This document shows positions 33,322 through 46,075 of a stretch of DNA of 64,000 bases, piece after piece. This DNA comes from Paramarasmius palmivorus (taxonomy: Eukaryota > Basidiomycota > Agaricomycetes > Agaricales > Marasmiaceae), in the NCBI GenBank assembly GCA_037176845.1, contig JAYKXP010000183.1, forward strand, positions 1 through 64,000, written 5' to 3'. The position numbers and the translations under genes are program-made. The notes below the pieces were generated by a model, which saw nothing but the letters and a program-made list of their open reading frames with translations, was not told the DNA's origin and searched no databases. Within the stretch, counting starts at the first letter, position 1, and each line of letters opens with the position of its first letter.

Positions 33322-35561
33322 TCATTCTTCCTCTTTGCCTGCTAACTCCTCAAAATCATCACCCGAATCAGAGCTATCAGAATCAGAGCCATCACCCGAA
33401 TCCGAATCATCACTAGAATCCGAAACACCATGCCACATCCACAGTACCAAGCTCTGCTTCTCGCAGAGAACGACAATAACATCTTCTTTGCTGCATTGCA
33501 ACGGGGTTTGTGGTCGAAAACGCATAACATCTTCCGGCAGCTGCGCCTTCTCAGCAAGCCGAAGGACATCCAAAGCATCGCCAAAATCGACAACCACATA
33601 TTGATCATCGGTCATCTGAGACCTAAGGTCGATGAGGTCACTTTCGCGGCGATTAAGCATATGCTGCACGTAGAATCGAATGAAACCTTTGTTGCAATAC
33701 AAATTGTTCTGGATACCATCTGCGAACGAATCAATACATTTACAGCCACAACATGAACTAAACCATACCTTTTCGCTCTCTGCGGATTTTATTACACCTA
33801 TCACGATGCCTCGTGTCCCAATCGAGTGCTTGACAAGACGACGAACAATAACACGTTTGCAAGCACCCTTTGCAAACTCTAGACGGGGTCACGGAAACAT
33901 TATCAACAGAGTCCTGATAAAAAGACCATACGTATACAAAAAGGCACGTTAGATCGAACCTAAAGCGTACAAGGAAACAAACTTACATCTTCTAAACCAT
34001 TGTCGCCCAAGTCGGCACTGCAATCTTGGCTAACGTCCAATGGGGATTCCTTGATAGCACCACCGGACTTCTGCAAACTCGAGAGGTCCCATCCAGGCAC
34101 TACCTCGGCGATGGGGAACAGATGACGAGGAACGCACTCGATCTCAGGTTGAACACCGGTAGCACCGGAACATCACCAGCATCGCTTTCGACCACTTTAA
34201 AGGAAACACGGCTGTTATCCTGATTGGGACACTGGGTTGCAATTAGAACAGATCGACAGGCCAAAGCAAGAGCGTTGACTCACCATTGGATAAGCACATC
34301 TCTTAATAGCCGTTTTCCTATAAGGTGAACGCTTGTATGCAGAACGCATCTCATACACAGCGGCAACAGCGTCCGTCCACCACTTCCATTTGGAGAACAC
34401 GGACAAGCTACTGCAATCCATGTGCTCGATAAGCCTCCTCACGACCCTCAACACGGACGGGGTCATAAGATGGGGAACAAGAGACTCCAGCAAAGCCCCT
34501 CCTTCAGTGATCAAATCTTGTCTATGAGTCCAAACAGGGGCCAGTCTAGACCTAAGGAGCTCCACCTTAAGAAACAACTGAACCCCTGCCATGGCCTTCA
34601 ACAACCCAGCATTGAGTGCGTCCAACACCCATCCCGAGCTCCCACTTCGCGAGGAAACGAGTCATAAGAACCTAACGCACAAGATCGCCACCTTCCCAAC
34701 CAATTCGGTGTCCAAATCCAACGTGACTGTTCGACCATCCCGAGTGACTCTGCGGAGATCCTTCATAACACTCGAAAAACATATCGTGAACCATCGAGAA
34801 ACACGCGACAAGAAGACTTTGGATCTCTGGATAGGGTAGAGTTGCACGATAGCAACCGCTACCGCATGTACCTCCGGAATGCGAGATAGTATCCTAGGCG
34901 GCGAGACCAATCCAACAAAGCGTTTGACTGCTACGGAGACGAAGTCGATAGACGGATTGTCCTGGACAATAGATCGCACTAACTCCGGCACCCCGGCAGC
35001 GTCGTAGGACTTGTCGTCCCAAAACGAATGCATCGTGACGGTTACGATGGGATACAAAGTAGTGTCCTCGACTGACATTGCACCATACAAGACCCTAGCC
35101 GAAAACCGAATGAGGGCTTCGTTCTTAGCGATCATTCGAGTAAGGCGACAAGTAGCATGATGATGGGCCAAAACGAAGATAATGTCGAAAATAGAACGGA
35201 TGACTCGATTGTACCACTCGACGGTATGCATACTGGCGGGAGCTGCCTTGACGCCTCCGAACGAAGGACTCCATCCTTCTAGGAGAAGGAACCACTTCCA
35301 CAGCAAGACCCACGTCTCAGCTTCATTCATGCCGGGGAAAACCGTGAGCTGATTGTGGCGACCGTAATAGCACGGCAACAAGTAAAGCGCGAAAAGCTCG
35401 AGGGCGTTGAGTGCATCACCACACCGAGAAGCAATAACACACTCAGGGTCTCCGTCTCCAGGAACTGGAATATCCAACATATCGCGAATATGCCTGAGCG
35501 TTTTGGGATCGGAGGTGCGAGCCATCAGTCGCAGTCGCTGGAGAGTAAGATGCTGAACCAT
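33322..35561 (-). pseudogene. MYND zinc-finger agaric protein interrupted by an in-frame TGA
   Basis: The long N-terminal exon (35561 on) is helical, with RVIRSIFDIIFVLAHHHATC as in agaric MYND proteins. Near 33890-33820 the finger reads CKGCLQTCYCSSSCQALDWD followed by RHRDRC, a good MYND pattern (C-x2-C, YC-x3-C, H-x3-C). After an intron comes FIRFYVQHMLNRRESDLIDL and the acidic Ser/Asp tail ending at 33322. MYND fingers bind proline-rich peptides. A TGA at 34662-34664 stops the first exon after ILCVRFL, yet the same frame runs on without a break as LVSSRSGSSGWVLDALNAG. No plausible intron removes it, so this copy is probably a pseudogene or needs read-through. Confidence 0.65.
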
Positions 35562-36982
35562 CTGGAACCTATGAACTACAAGTCAGTATTAAGAGGAGGA
35601 AACAGAAAAAAGACGAACGTAGAATGGAAATGAGGCCAGCACAACCAAAGAACGAAAGGGAGTGAAGCAAGCAACGGAAATACAACTCCTACTTTTGAAG
35701 TCGCAGAATCCTCACTTAACGTTAAGCCGAACTATCTTCACCGCAATCTGCAGGCCCTTCAAAGGAGCTAACGCCACTGCTACATCCGCTCCAAGGCGCT
35801 TTCCATACCAACAACGGTACCAAAGAACCTGTGTGGCAAATACCTTTAAACTTTACATTCTCGCGGACAGAAAGACAAGACGTACTGGGCCAATACCAAA
35901 GGGGAAAACCAACTATCCTTCTCCGACCACAGTCCACGTGAGCATGACAACTACGCTCCGAATTGGATGGTCGATTCAGATGAGAGTAAAGAAACTGAAA
36001 TCCGCCTCTGCGCTAGCATTGCAAAGGTGTTCAAGGATGAGGGAAGGAGAGAAGTATTTCCTCGGAATCACCTGACGATCAACCAATCCGAAACTCGCGT
36101 ACAAACCGAAAAAGGTAAACGCCACGCATTAACACCACAGCCTGCAGGTCACGATCAACATCGAGAGAGACAATCCATAATTCCGAAAAACTCTGCAGAG
36201 CCGATGCAATCTCGACCGAGGTAAAGAATCCTGCGCATCGATTGATATCGGACTATCCGATGACTATCACTTCAGCAGGTCCACATTAAGATTAAAAGTC
36301 CACAATCAGGCAACAAGCATCCTGAAAACAGGGAACCCTGCCGTCAAAACTCTTTCCCGACTTTAAACCTAATTCACGAGGCTGGCTATCACCCTAACTA
36401 TCAATCAACTTCACCTAAGTTTAATACGAAAGCAGTAGATCCAAGAATACACGAAGGAATTACACCTGCGCCAGAGAACACCTCAGTTTTCATAGTCGTA
36501 GATTATAGGAGCCTACAACAAGACGCCCCAATAAGTGTCACAATCAAGCCTGAGCTCGAACATATCAATGTTTCAAATTTACGTGTCCTTTCCTTACCAA
36601 TACCTATTTTGCCGTTCATAGATCTTACCAAACCGACAACAGGTACCCAGAGATGCTTCAGATAACCGGTGCTACCCACCTCGAGAATCACACAATCACA
36701 CAGCACAGTGCTAAGCAAGAGCATCAATCAACAGTATCCCAAACCATACAAATCAACGATAAAAGGCCAGAACAATATCACAGAAGGCCCAACAGAAACG
36801 CTACCGTCTAGCTATACTCACGCCACATAAAACCAAACATACCTATCATTCGGTTCACAAGACCCGCGCTGGCAAAAAAAAAAAAATCACATTGCTCGCT
36901 ACAAACACGTACAGCTGCTAAATAACCTTTGCATACAGCCGACTAACATTCCTACAACAACAAGGCCCGACCACACAACACA
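35562..36982. other. Stretch without an assigned gene
   Basis: Plus-strand frames at 35660-36220 and minus-strand frames at 36500-36730 show no motif. The plus strand is strongly A- and C-rich. A run of 12 A occurs near 36876. It may hold 3' non-coding sequence of the gene ending at 36983. Confidence 0.3.
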
Positions 36983-39900
36983 TCAAGCATCGACTCTACC
37001 AAGAACAATGGCAAATAGAGCATTAAAGTGAACAGTGTGATGAGGCGCTTTACCAATACGAAATCCAGTAAGAGTGTAGACCACCGTAACCAAAGACTGG
37101 TCCTCGACTTCGGGGAAGGGATACAAAGGAAAGTCGTTGTATTTATCCCAGTCCGCAGGCTCGAAACGAAAACCTTTGGCTCCAGGGCGCGTCCTGCCAT
37201 CGTAAAGCGGAACTGGAAAGCATGTTAATCCAAGAAAAACCATACGAAACAGCCCAACTCACTGCCTTCCTGAAACAACCTATACGGTGGAGGTCCAGAC
37301 TCAAGGATGTTGATACCGGCCACATCGGAATCGCTGTCACTAGAATCAGGGATGACGACCGTGGAAATAGACCCACTGCCTTTCTTAGGGGAATTGTATG
37401 GTGCAGATGCGAGCTTATCGTTAGCCTTATCCTGATCTGAACCTAAAGAAACAAACGATTAACAATTTCAATCGACGACTTGAGAAAGAAACCTACGTCG
37501 AGGAGACCAACCCTGCCGCTTGGTTTGGAACACAAGTGCATTATTCCGACCAGGTGCATGCAAAGACAAATCATTGAAAAAGGTGCCGATATTGCACTGC
37601 AAGATGACCCAATCATTCTCAATAGGCCGAACATGAAGCTGTTTCACCCAAGATTCCCCAACTTCACGCCCCTCAGCAACAAAGCTCTTCAAACAAACAC
37701 CCGTAGTGACACAAGCCACGTTCTTCCCACCGTCAGAGCGAGCTGCACGGACGCATTCCCAACTACGAGTGAAACCCGTCATAGGAACCCGAGCAAGGTT
37801 CTTGAAAATTCTATACTCGATAAACAACATCGAGCGCACGAGTTTGCTGAAAGACCAATAAGACAAACCTCGCAAACAGGAACACTGGACCCACCTCCTG
37901 ACCCTCGGGTTAACAGACTCGAGCAAACCACCATATGAAGCTGGGGTGAAATTGTCGAAAACATCCTCCATATTAGAATATCCAATAAACCTGCAACGAC
38001 GCAGCCTAAAATAACATAAATGTAAGCCAACAACGCCCTCGGTCCAATACCACAAAGGCTCACCGGTTAATCCAACGAAGCGAAGCGTAAAGTTCGGCCA
38101 AATCCGAATGCACCAAGCTCGCATCCAACAACGGTGATTCACCAGTGGCCAGTGCTTGCTGTGAAACCACGTCCTCATCATCAATGCCCTCTTCGTCTTC
38201 ATCATCTGGGATAGGCACAGCAGACGAGAATACTCCCACACTATCAAAAGACGTAAAGGAGGACAATCACACAAAAGACAAATGGCACTCACCTCGATCG
38301 ATCCGCAATGGGACTAGACACCACTTTCTTCGGAGAACTGCGTTTAGGATCAGCTGGCCTACAGTCACTGAACGATGAGAAACAGTAAGCGAAAGGAAAA
38401 GAAAAAGAGAAACCTCGCAACACTAAGCCCAACCTGCTTATGAGCTACACCCGCCTCGACAAGAGAAACCGTCTTGTCCTGTAAGTTTGGTGACCTAAAA
38501 CAGCCATCAGACCACGATGACCCAAACAAACACATAAACGTACTCAGCAGAGGAACGAGGACCATCGGCCTCCGAATTGGTATCCATGTCAAGCCTACAA
38601 CAACGTTAATACACGCTCCCCTTAGCAAACCAAAAAGGGAAAAAAGACGAACCCAGTCCACTCTGGTGATACCCGGGCTGCGAACGAAGTACCAGCAGAA
38701 GAATCTTGCCCTGAACGCGCCTTGCCCTTCCCCGAAAAAGAATTGAAAACAGTATCAAGTGAAGGAAGGCTCTCTTCCGAATCACTCAATGCTCTACATC
38801 ACAGAAAAAAGCATCAAAAAAGACATCAACAATAAGAACGAAAACGTACCTAAACTCCACAGTAGCAGCCTCGAGTCGACGCTTGCCCCTAGAACACTGA
38901 CATTACCTATCCGTAAACCGATCCCGATACATAGTAACTTACACTTTAGTCGACGGAGAAAGTAACGTAGACTCCATCTGCATATGGGAGTCTTCGCCGG
39001 TCCCTACAGCTTGCACCTTCGGCTTCGACTTAAGCGAATCTGAAGCACATCCGGTGACTTCACTAAAAAATGCATGTCAATAACAAAACATACCGCAGGC
39101 CAGATACACTCACGAAACATTGTTTGCCATCGAAACAACACCCATGGCAGAAGTCCTCTCCCGGCTTCCAACACCCCCCCTCTTCCTTCCACGCTGGCCC
39201 GTACGAGCACCCCTAGAAGAAGGCCTGACAGAAGGACGATAAGAAGTATCAGACAAGCTACAGGAAATAGTGCATATCAACAAGCGCAGAAGAAAACAAA
39301 CAGGCTTAAGGACCCACTTAGTGCCTGTCACAGAATCTTCATCTTCCGAAACCAGAGCATCCAGTCTACAGTAACAATGAGGAGCACACCCAAAACAAAC
39401 CAACATTAAACAAAACATACTGTTGTATCAATTTTGGAGCTGCTTGCTCGGCAGAAACTACTCGCTGTGAGGGCTTCCTACTGAGAAAATCAGTTTCCAT
39501 ACAGGAATGCAAAAATGCAAAAAAGGCAGCTCACTTCCGCAAACTGGTCCGACGTCTATCCTCAGCGTCTCCAGGACTAGCCCTAGGACACCAAAAGCAA
39601 GCCAAGCGTTAAATAAAAGGGTCTATCGAAGGAATCAAGAATAAACATACCTTTTCCTCGGCGACAACGTCAAGTCTTGAACGCGGATCTTAGAGGGGGA
39701 GGCACTAAAAAGCAAACATCAGTAACGTTATACGCAGAGCCGCAGAACATGCTCACTTCTCGTCGGAATCATTACGCCTTTTCTTATCCGAAACAGAAGG
39801 GAAAGTATCATCATTCAAAAGCCTCTGCTTAACAGGAGTACGCCTTAAGCAACATCGATCCAATCAAAACCAAGTCATTCCAGGTTGTCCTTGAACTACG

Positions 39901-40530
39901 CACGGTGGACGATCCTCTCGAACTGACAATTGAATCTCGCTACACAATTCGATCAGCACGAGACCCACCAATCAAGGAACATAGACTTACTTATCCGAAT
40001 CCATAGACCCGAAACGACGCACAGGAGACTCATTCCTGACCACAGGGGCGACACGCCTGCTGGCAAACACAGAGCCTAAGAATCAGAACATCGCTGCCAT
40101 GAAATAGGAACTGACGAAACGGAAACAATAGATCCATCACTGTCGTCTTGAACCAAGGTATATTTCTTGGAATGCCTATACGAAAAGATTAACACCAGCA
40201 ACAAGGGCAGGCACATCCACTGACGTAGTGTCCTGCTCACGAGAAACCATTCTACAATAAAGCATAAGATGGGATGCAACAACACCAAAAGAAATGACAT
40301 ACTCAGAATCGGAGTCTATAACACCGTCTTCGCCCGAAAGTCCTTCCGATACACTAGGATAACGATCAGAACATATCATAAAGTAACGACACCCAAACCA
40401 AAAGACCTACTTCACCACGGAGTCGAGAACAGCAGCTTGTTTGGACGCCTTGTCAGACATTCTTTGACTATAAAGCATTAAGTTAGGCCAAAGCAACCGA
40501 ATGAAAGTACTGACCTTTTCCTAGGCATTT
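36983..40530 (-). CDS. Agaric-specific multi-exon protein with Ser/Asp-rich N-terminus (VPLYDGR family)
   Basis: The 5' half is many very short exons rich in Ser, Asp, Glu and Lys, starting near 40530 (MPRKRSKNV). A conserved C-terminal region then includes MEDVFDNFTPASYGGLLESV, SKLVRSMLFIEYRIFKNLAR, TTGVCLKSFVAEGREV, WVKQLHVRPIENDWVILQ, VPLYDGRTRPGAKGFRFEPA and DQSLVTVVYTLTGFRIGK, ending FAIVLGRVDA at 36983. I recognise this order from multi-copy hypothetical proteins of agarics but know no function. Exon joins in the repeat-rich half are not resolved, and two genes cannot be excluded. The low-complexity half looks disordered. Confidence 0.45.
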
Positions 40531-40730
40531 CCGGCTGCAAATAAACAAAGACGAAATGGACACAGAGCAGTCAGGAAGACCGTGGAATATCGCCCTACAT
40601 CGCCCCCCCTTATATACCCGAAAATGGCCCGATCCAAACGAAAAAACCAACGGGGAAAGGAAAAGATGGCATGAGCTGAGAAGCCAAAGAGAAAGGCCAA
40701 AGCGAAACAAGGTAGAGAACAAGCAACAGC

Positions 40731-41051
40731 TCACTTGACACGTAAAATCGTCACATGACAGACGAGCGCTTCTCCTTTCCCTTCTTCACCAAACCCAGCA
40801 TGCTCGCACACCGGCTGTGAAGCCGCTAGAACGTCAAACCTTCCCAACAGCAACAAAAACCCGTATCGTCCAGTCACATGCCAATGCACCGATTCCGTAC
40901 ATCCCAACTCAATGGACAAGTTCACCTCGGTTAAGGCTAACGGAGATGCTCCATCCATACCTCGAGGTGTTTCAAGGCCAATGAAAACCTTCTGACGGCA
41001 AAGGAAGACCGTAAAGGCGTTATGAAAACTGAAGAGGAGGTACGTGACCAA
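40731..41051 (-). CDS. Unassigned exon, possibly the 5' end of the gene at 36983-40530
   Basis: A 107-codon frame reads LETPRGMDGASPLALTEVNL and ELGCTESVHWHVTGRYGFLL, compact and low in charge, ending LVCHVTILRVK before a GT-type donor. It lies directly upstream of the MPRKRS exon on the same strand and may be its first exon. A compact N-terminal domain followed by an acidic tail would be reminiscent of nucleoplasmin-like histone chaperones, but I see no diagnostic motif. Confidence 0.25.
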   Translation of the reverse strand: MVTYLLFSFHNAFTVFLCRQKVFIGLETPRGMDGASPLALTEVNLSIELGCTESVHWHVTGRYGFLLLLGRFDVLAASQPVCEHAGFGEEGKGEALVCHVTILRVK

Positions 41052-41164
41052 GTTTTAGGAGAAGACTGAAAATCTGATCAAGCAGCATAAATTCAGCCAG
41101 CCATGCAACGTTAGCCCCCCCAGACACAACGACCTCCAAAGAACTTTGTGTACAAGCAAACGCT

Positions 41165-42357
41165 ATGCTAGAAAACTCTTACCAACTCGAGCACGCTGGT
41201 AAGTAAGTTCCTCAGCGATCAAGAACCACCACTTGACGGCAACATAATCTTTCAACTACAGCCATCGAACTCGAAAGAATCAGCAATGCAAGGATCGCCA
41301 CGGGACGCCTCTCTCACCCTATATCAAAATACGCCGAGGCGAGTCATTAAAAACTCAACCTTGCGTTCTTCCTGACGCACATCCCTAGGGTACCAGCGAC
41401 ACGAACTTTACAACTCTTAGCTTCCCTTCCACCACAGGTTGCGCTTGGCGCGTCACCGACGCAGCCCCGGAAAATCCAGAAGAAATAGTGTTCACCATCC
41501 AAGGAATCGTCTTACAATGCGATCTTCCACCAATCATACACCCATTCGGAAAGTACGTCTTCGAACCCACAACCGGTCTACCACTTACGGATCATGTACA
41601 TTAGGGCAACGTCACCGAAACATCTCCAACAGAGAATTGTGCTCACGGGCCTCAGCACCCCAACTTTTCAGAAAGCGCTCCACGGCGTAACTTACATCGA
41701 CGGGTTACTCAGACTAAACATACGAGACAAACCGTGAGAACAAGGACGCACCGTCGGAGGCCACTCCACAATCACAATAGCGAACCGATACTTCACAAGC
41801 AAAAAGATCGCAACAGAAGAAGAGCACATCGACTTCCATCCCAATATCGATCCTAAAGGAATCCTCGATGCGTTCAGAGGAAACGCCCTTGTCCATACCA
41901 TGGAAAACGAAGTCTATTACTACCGAAAACAAATTTTACAGTCAGGAGATTACCAGTATGTCGTCCACAACCAATCCAAGCGCTTACTGATCAGTAATAA
42001 ACAAATAGCTTCACCCATACGCATCCTGGAACGATAAAAAACGGAGACATAGTAGAAATCCAGTTCACGCTGACTCTCATCGAAGGCACGAACACCAGGA
42101 ACCGGGATCCGATCTCAACTTGTTTCACACGACTGGTGCTAAGATCTGTAACTCTACTCGACGACACTTTCTCCGAAGTACGCTATCTCCTCACCAATAC
42201 ATCCTGTACACTGACAAGCATGCCACAGAATGCAAGGAACTCGGCGGCCAAACCACCACGACCACAGACGCTGAAAAGGAAAGTGGGGCACGAAGAGGAG
42301 GATTCCAGGGAAACTGAGCATAGATTAAAAAGGATGACAATCGATTCGGAGGAGTGA
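41165..42357 (+). CDS. Agaric-specific hypothetical protein (HTMENEVYYY family)
   Basis: Exon 1 starts at 41165 (MLENSYQLEHA) and splices to AIELERISNARIATGRLSHP. Further exons hold GCAWRVTDAAPENPEEIVFT with PPIIHPFGKYVFEPTTGLPL, then HLQQRIVLTGLSTPTF, IDFHPNIDPKGILDAFRG, VHTMENEVYYYRKQ, and finally GDIVEIQFTLTLIEG and RSVTLLDDTFSE. This is the order of a large agaric family (N-I-D-P ... V-H-T-x-D/E-N-x-V-x-Y-Y ... G-D-I-V-E-x-Q-x-S-F) of unknown function. The C-terminus is basic with a possible nuclear signal (LKRKVGHEEE). Several intron phases are unresolved, so the copy may be damaged. Confidence 0.5.
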
Positions 42358-42421
42358 CCATTATGTTAAAGTAGACACTTAGTGAAACGACTACAACTCA
42401 AATGCATCGTCAACTGTTAAA

Positions 42422-43495
42422 TTAACACACTTGCGAGCCAATCGAAGGCGTAAACAGAGTATCACCTAACGTTTCGACCCGCAAGTCAAATACCTCACGC
42501 CCAGCAGGAACATACACGGCAAACACAACACAATACAGTCCTCTCAGAGCTTTCCACGAAGGAACGGACCCATCATGAACGACATTGACACCCAACACCA
42601 ATCCATTCACTACAATTTAAAGAAGCTCAACGATTCAAGAACGCTTCACTACATAACAACCACCGAACCAACCACCAACCACATTCAAGACGTAGCCAAA
42701 TCAAGATCGCCTCCGTACAGGTGAAGAAAATCTTGCGCTGAAACAAAAACCACGCCCGGATCAGGGATCAAAGCGTCATAATCAAAACTGCCATCTCTAA
42801 AGATCCTATCATAAATAGCATGCAGGTGACTACACCAGAACATGGCATTAGCGCAGCCCAAACGTCATGCAAAAAAGAAAACAATCTCACTGTACGACAT
42901 CCACCGCTTGGTCCCTCAGTGTACCAGAGCTCAAAACATCCGAACTATCAAAATTAACAAGCACCGGTCCGAACCAAGGACGTCGCAATCCGTCCGCCAG
43001 CCGACCCAGCATAATAGTAAGAAAATCATTACGTTGAGCGCGGACCGCTGAAGTCTGCTTCAAGTAAATCAACATATAATTCTCCTGCGGCTGGGTGACC
43101 ATATAAGTCCTCTTTATTTGGATGGCACCGGTAGCTCGCAGATACGGCCTGAAGTCCAAAATACTGGTCGCGGACCGAGAAAGCCACACGATCTGAGGCT
43201 CGCCAATCAACGGAAAGTAAAGAAACGCCTATTAGATTATAAGTGCGAAGAAAGAGGAATAGCTTATAGCGCCCACTAACCTTCCTATTGTCCTCTGGAA
43301 CAGCGGAAGGAACGACAATCGGATTGCCAGAGGATCCTTCACCTTCCTAAACCATCACAAACATGAGCACCACACGAAACATAAAAGGAACGAACACACC
43401 GCATAAGGATTAACATTCTCGTCCACTTCCCGAGTCACAGAAGGCAAAGAAGCGGCTCTGGCTCTGGGAAACGATCTTCGAGAACGAGTATACAT
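42422..43495 (-). CDS. Uncharacterised multi-exon protein
   Basis: It starts at 43495 (MYTRSRRSFPRARAASLPSV) and splices to EGEGSSGNPIVVPSAVPEDN, then to an exon with PLIGEPQIVWLSRSATSILD and GPVLVNFDSSDVLSSGTLRD. A distal frame at 42610-42422 (VFAVYVPAGREVFDLRVETL) may be its 3' end. Low-charge segments alternate with Ser/Arg-rich linkers. I do not recognise it. It is convergent with the gene ending at 42357. Confidence 0.35.
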
Positions 43496-44402
43496 CTCAA
43501 ATATCCTATAAATCAATCAAGACGACGACGGCTCATTAAAGAAAACGGAAACAAACCAAAATCAACCGTGACGCGCTAAGACACGATCTCGACTCGAGAA
43601 ACAAGACTGGCCCGGACAAAGGACGGCACGACCAGGAAAGCAGGATACCATCAGGCTGGCAAATACCTCGTCCTAAATAGACCGGCAAGCTCACAAGGAA
43701 ACGTGATCTGGAAACACTGGCAGCTACAAACTAGAACCTCCGAGGTCCTCCCAGAAACACACCACGACAGGCCAAAGAAAGGGAACTCCGAGTCTATTCG
43801 ACGATCAAATCGCAAACCCTGTACTCCGAAGAGAATCGCTGAAAAAAGGAGAAACCCGCCCCAAAGGAAGCTCCACACCTTCAAGCTGACACAAGGACAC
43901 CTCGACTCCGCGATCTAGACCAAAAACGCAACCAAATCTACATCGTCGGACAACCGACAACAAACTGTTTCCAAGCTTCACTCGAAGCAATAACCCCAAA
44001 CCATTTGAATCACAAATTATTCGCACCAGAAGCCAAATGCCAGCCACAACATCTACGAAAAGAAGCGAAAGAAGCGCATTCCAACACGAAGACCGAAAAG
44101 TAGGGCATCCGAGGACCAATACGGCATACGGTACAAAAACCTAAGCGGAACAACCACTACGCCACCTTCCATCGCAGGGCCAAGAATGCAATTAACGCTA
44201 TCAAACTGTTCGGCGACCAAAACGCTCCTGCGCAATCGGCCTTTCAGCTCAGCACAAAGAAACACGAGATTGGCCTGCCTACTAGAACACCGGCACGAGA
44301 CCATCAATGCACGTCGGACCAATTCAAACAGCAAATCCATACTTTCTATATATAAACAGGCTGTAACGCGACCAGATTCGCAAGCGCAAAAGAACGACTA
44401 CG
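43496..44402. other. Stretch with a possible minus-strand gene
   Basis: A frame from 44340 (MDLLFELVRRALMVSCRC) to 44053 could be the first exon of a minus-strand gene divergent from the one at 44403. Later frames (43884-43651) contain a hydrophobic segment. I cannot join them with confidence, and no family is evident. Confidence 0.25.
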
Positions 44403-44862
44403 ATGCAAACAGGTAAACATCAGGACTCCACTCATCGAAAAGACACCACTCACACCAAATCTGCAGCAGCAACCAGAATAGCACTGCAACTAAACAGCCT
44501 GAACTACGCCCAGCAGGTGGCAGTAAGAGCCCTAGTGGAGACACTACTCCTAACAGGTAAGCATCTAAGCGAAACGAAAAATCACGCACTGACCATCACC
44601 AGCTACAACAGAGACGATACACGACATCCTCATCCAAACCGACTTTCTGTCGGATTTAGCTGCCGACACCGAAGAATCCGAACAAGAGAACATATCAGAC
44701 GAATCAGACATGGAAAGCACGAGCAGCAGTTCTAGCGGAGAACACACCTCAGACCCTGATGAAGAACAAACCAGCAGCGAGGACGAAGGAAACGAGTATC
44801 AGCTAGTAGACGAGTGCAGCGACATGGATGTCAGCGAAGATGGTCAAAGTATCTCAGAGTAA
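44403..44862 (+). CDS. Small acidic uncharacterised protein
   Basis: Two exons with clean GT-AG splice sites (44403-44556 and 44603-44862) give 137 residues. The first part is basic and helical (QLNSLNYAQQVAVRALVETL); the second is strongly acidic and Ser-rich (TEESEQENISDESDMESTSS ... SEDGQSISE). I recognise no family. It lies 3' to 3' with the gene ending at 44996, 134 bp apart. Confidence 0.5.
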
Positions 44863-44995
44863 AATGTAGGGGTAATTACCAACGTTAATTCAATCAAAAA
44901 CGAACTTCGCAACAATACATACATCACTGTAAGACCTCAAACGGATACAAACTCGCTGGTACGAACACAAAACTACACCCTAATCCTAAGTTTAA

Positions 44996-46075
44996 CTAGC
45001 CAACAAAGGCCAGCATGTAAGCCCAGCGTATCGGTCCACAATCACAACAACACATCGGCCACTGTCACGAACATCAACGTGAGGACACGAAAAAAAAACC
45101 TTGACTCACAACTTTCCGCCTGAACATACAAATCGCTCCTAGAAGGAACCACGATTTGGAAAATCCCAGCAAGACCAGTGCAAAGCCACTCCAACGCACA
45201 ACGTTCGAAATATCCGGGAACGCAAGCCATCCCAGACTGATCTGGCCACATCAAATTGGATTCCAGTCGAGCAACCATCAAAGCCCACAACTGAGAAGTA
45301 GGCACACACGACAGGTCACGAACTTCACCATGTAGCGCTGGAGGACACGCCATAAAGCAGGTCAACACGGTAGAAGTGAAAGAATCGGCGACCAAACTGT
45401 TCAACGTGGATAGCACCAAGTCAACGTTGTTTCGGAAACGAAGGCTAAGGATTGCCTTGTCGGGAAAACAACGCTGAACATGTATCGGATAATCCTGGAG
45501 TCAAATACAAAAGACGACAATCAAACCTCCGGCAAAAGACCACACAACACAAGCGACTCACCGCAAAAGTGCGAACCAGAATCATCTCCAACTGCCTCGA
45601 CCGAGCATCAAAACACCCAACAATGGAGCCCAACAGTCCTTGCGGAGTACGAGGATACGACTCGACAACACGATTGAAGAATTCTTGCACGACAGGGCAG
45701 AAGACGTTCAGCATCATCTTTCGCTCACGCACAGTGATCGTGATACCAGACATACTACTGAAGAGGACGAAAAGGAAAAAACTGGACAACCGGGGTCTCC
45801 TACCAAAGGAAAAGTTAGCCAAACGAACGAGCTATATATGAACGACGAAATAACGAAGCAGAGAACACCGAAAAGAACGAAGATCACAGATAAAGAAACG
45901 AGATAAACTCACGACACTTCAAACGCCGCACGGAGCAGCCAACGTAACGGAGTAAACCGAACTGGACGTCCAAATGGCAGTGACACACAAGAAGCAACGA
46001 CTCATAAACAAGCAAACGAGGATCGAACATGAAACCACTAGCGGCGATGACTAGAAGACGCCTCGAAACCAACAT
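44996..46075 (-). CDS. Uncharacterised agaric family protein (VVQEFFNRVVESYPRTP), arm copy 2
   Basis: Exons include a hydrophobic 5' one from about 46075, one holding VVQEFFNRVVESYPRTPQG (ends about 45660), one starting DYPIHVQRCFPDKAILSLRF with NNVDLVLSTLNSL, ACPPALHGEVRDLSCVPTSQ and LWALMVARLE, and a last small one (WPMCCCDCGPIRWAYMLAFV) ending at TAG 44996-44998. The segment order matches 9695-10438, so these are paralogues on the same strand in the two arms of the element. Function unknown. The CCCDC cluster at the end might bind metal, but there is no known finger pattern. Confidence 0.5.

Noticed and set aside
34662..34664. TGA as a selenocysteine codon in the MYND protein
   Set aside because: No selenocysteine insertion element was seen, the position is not a conserved Cys, and most fungi lack the machinery. 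Mutation is simpler.
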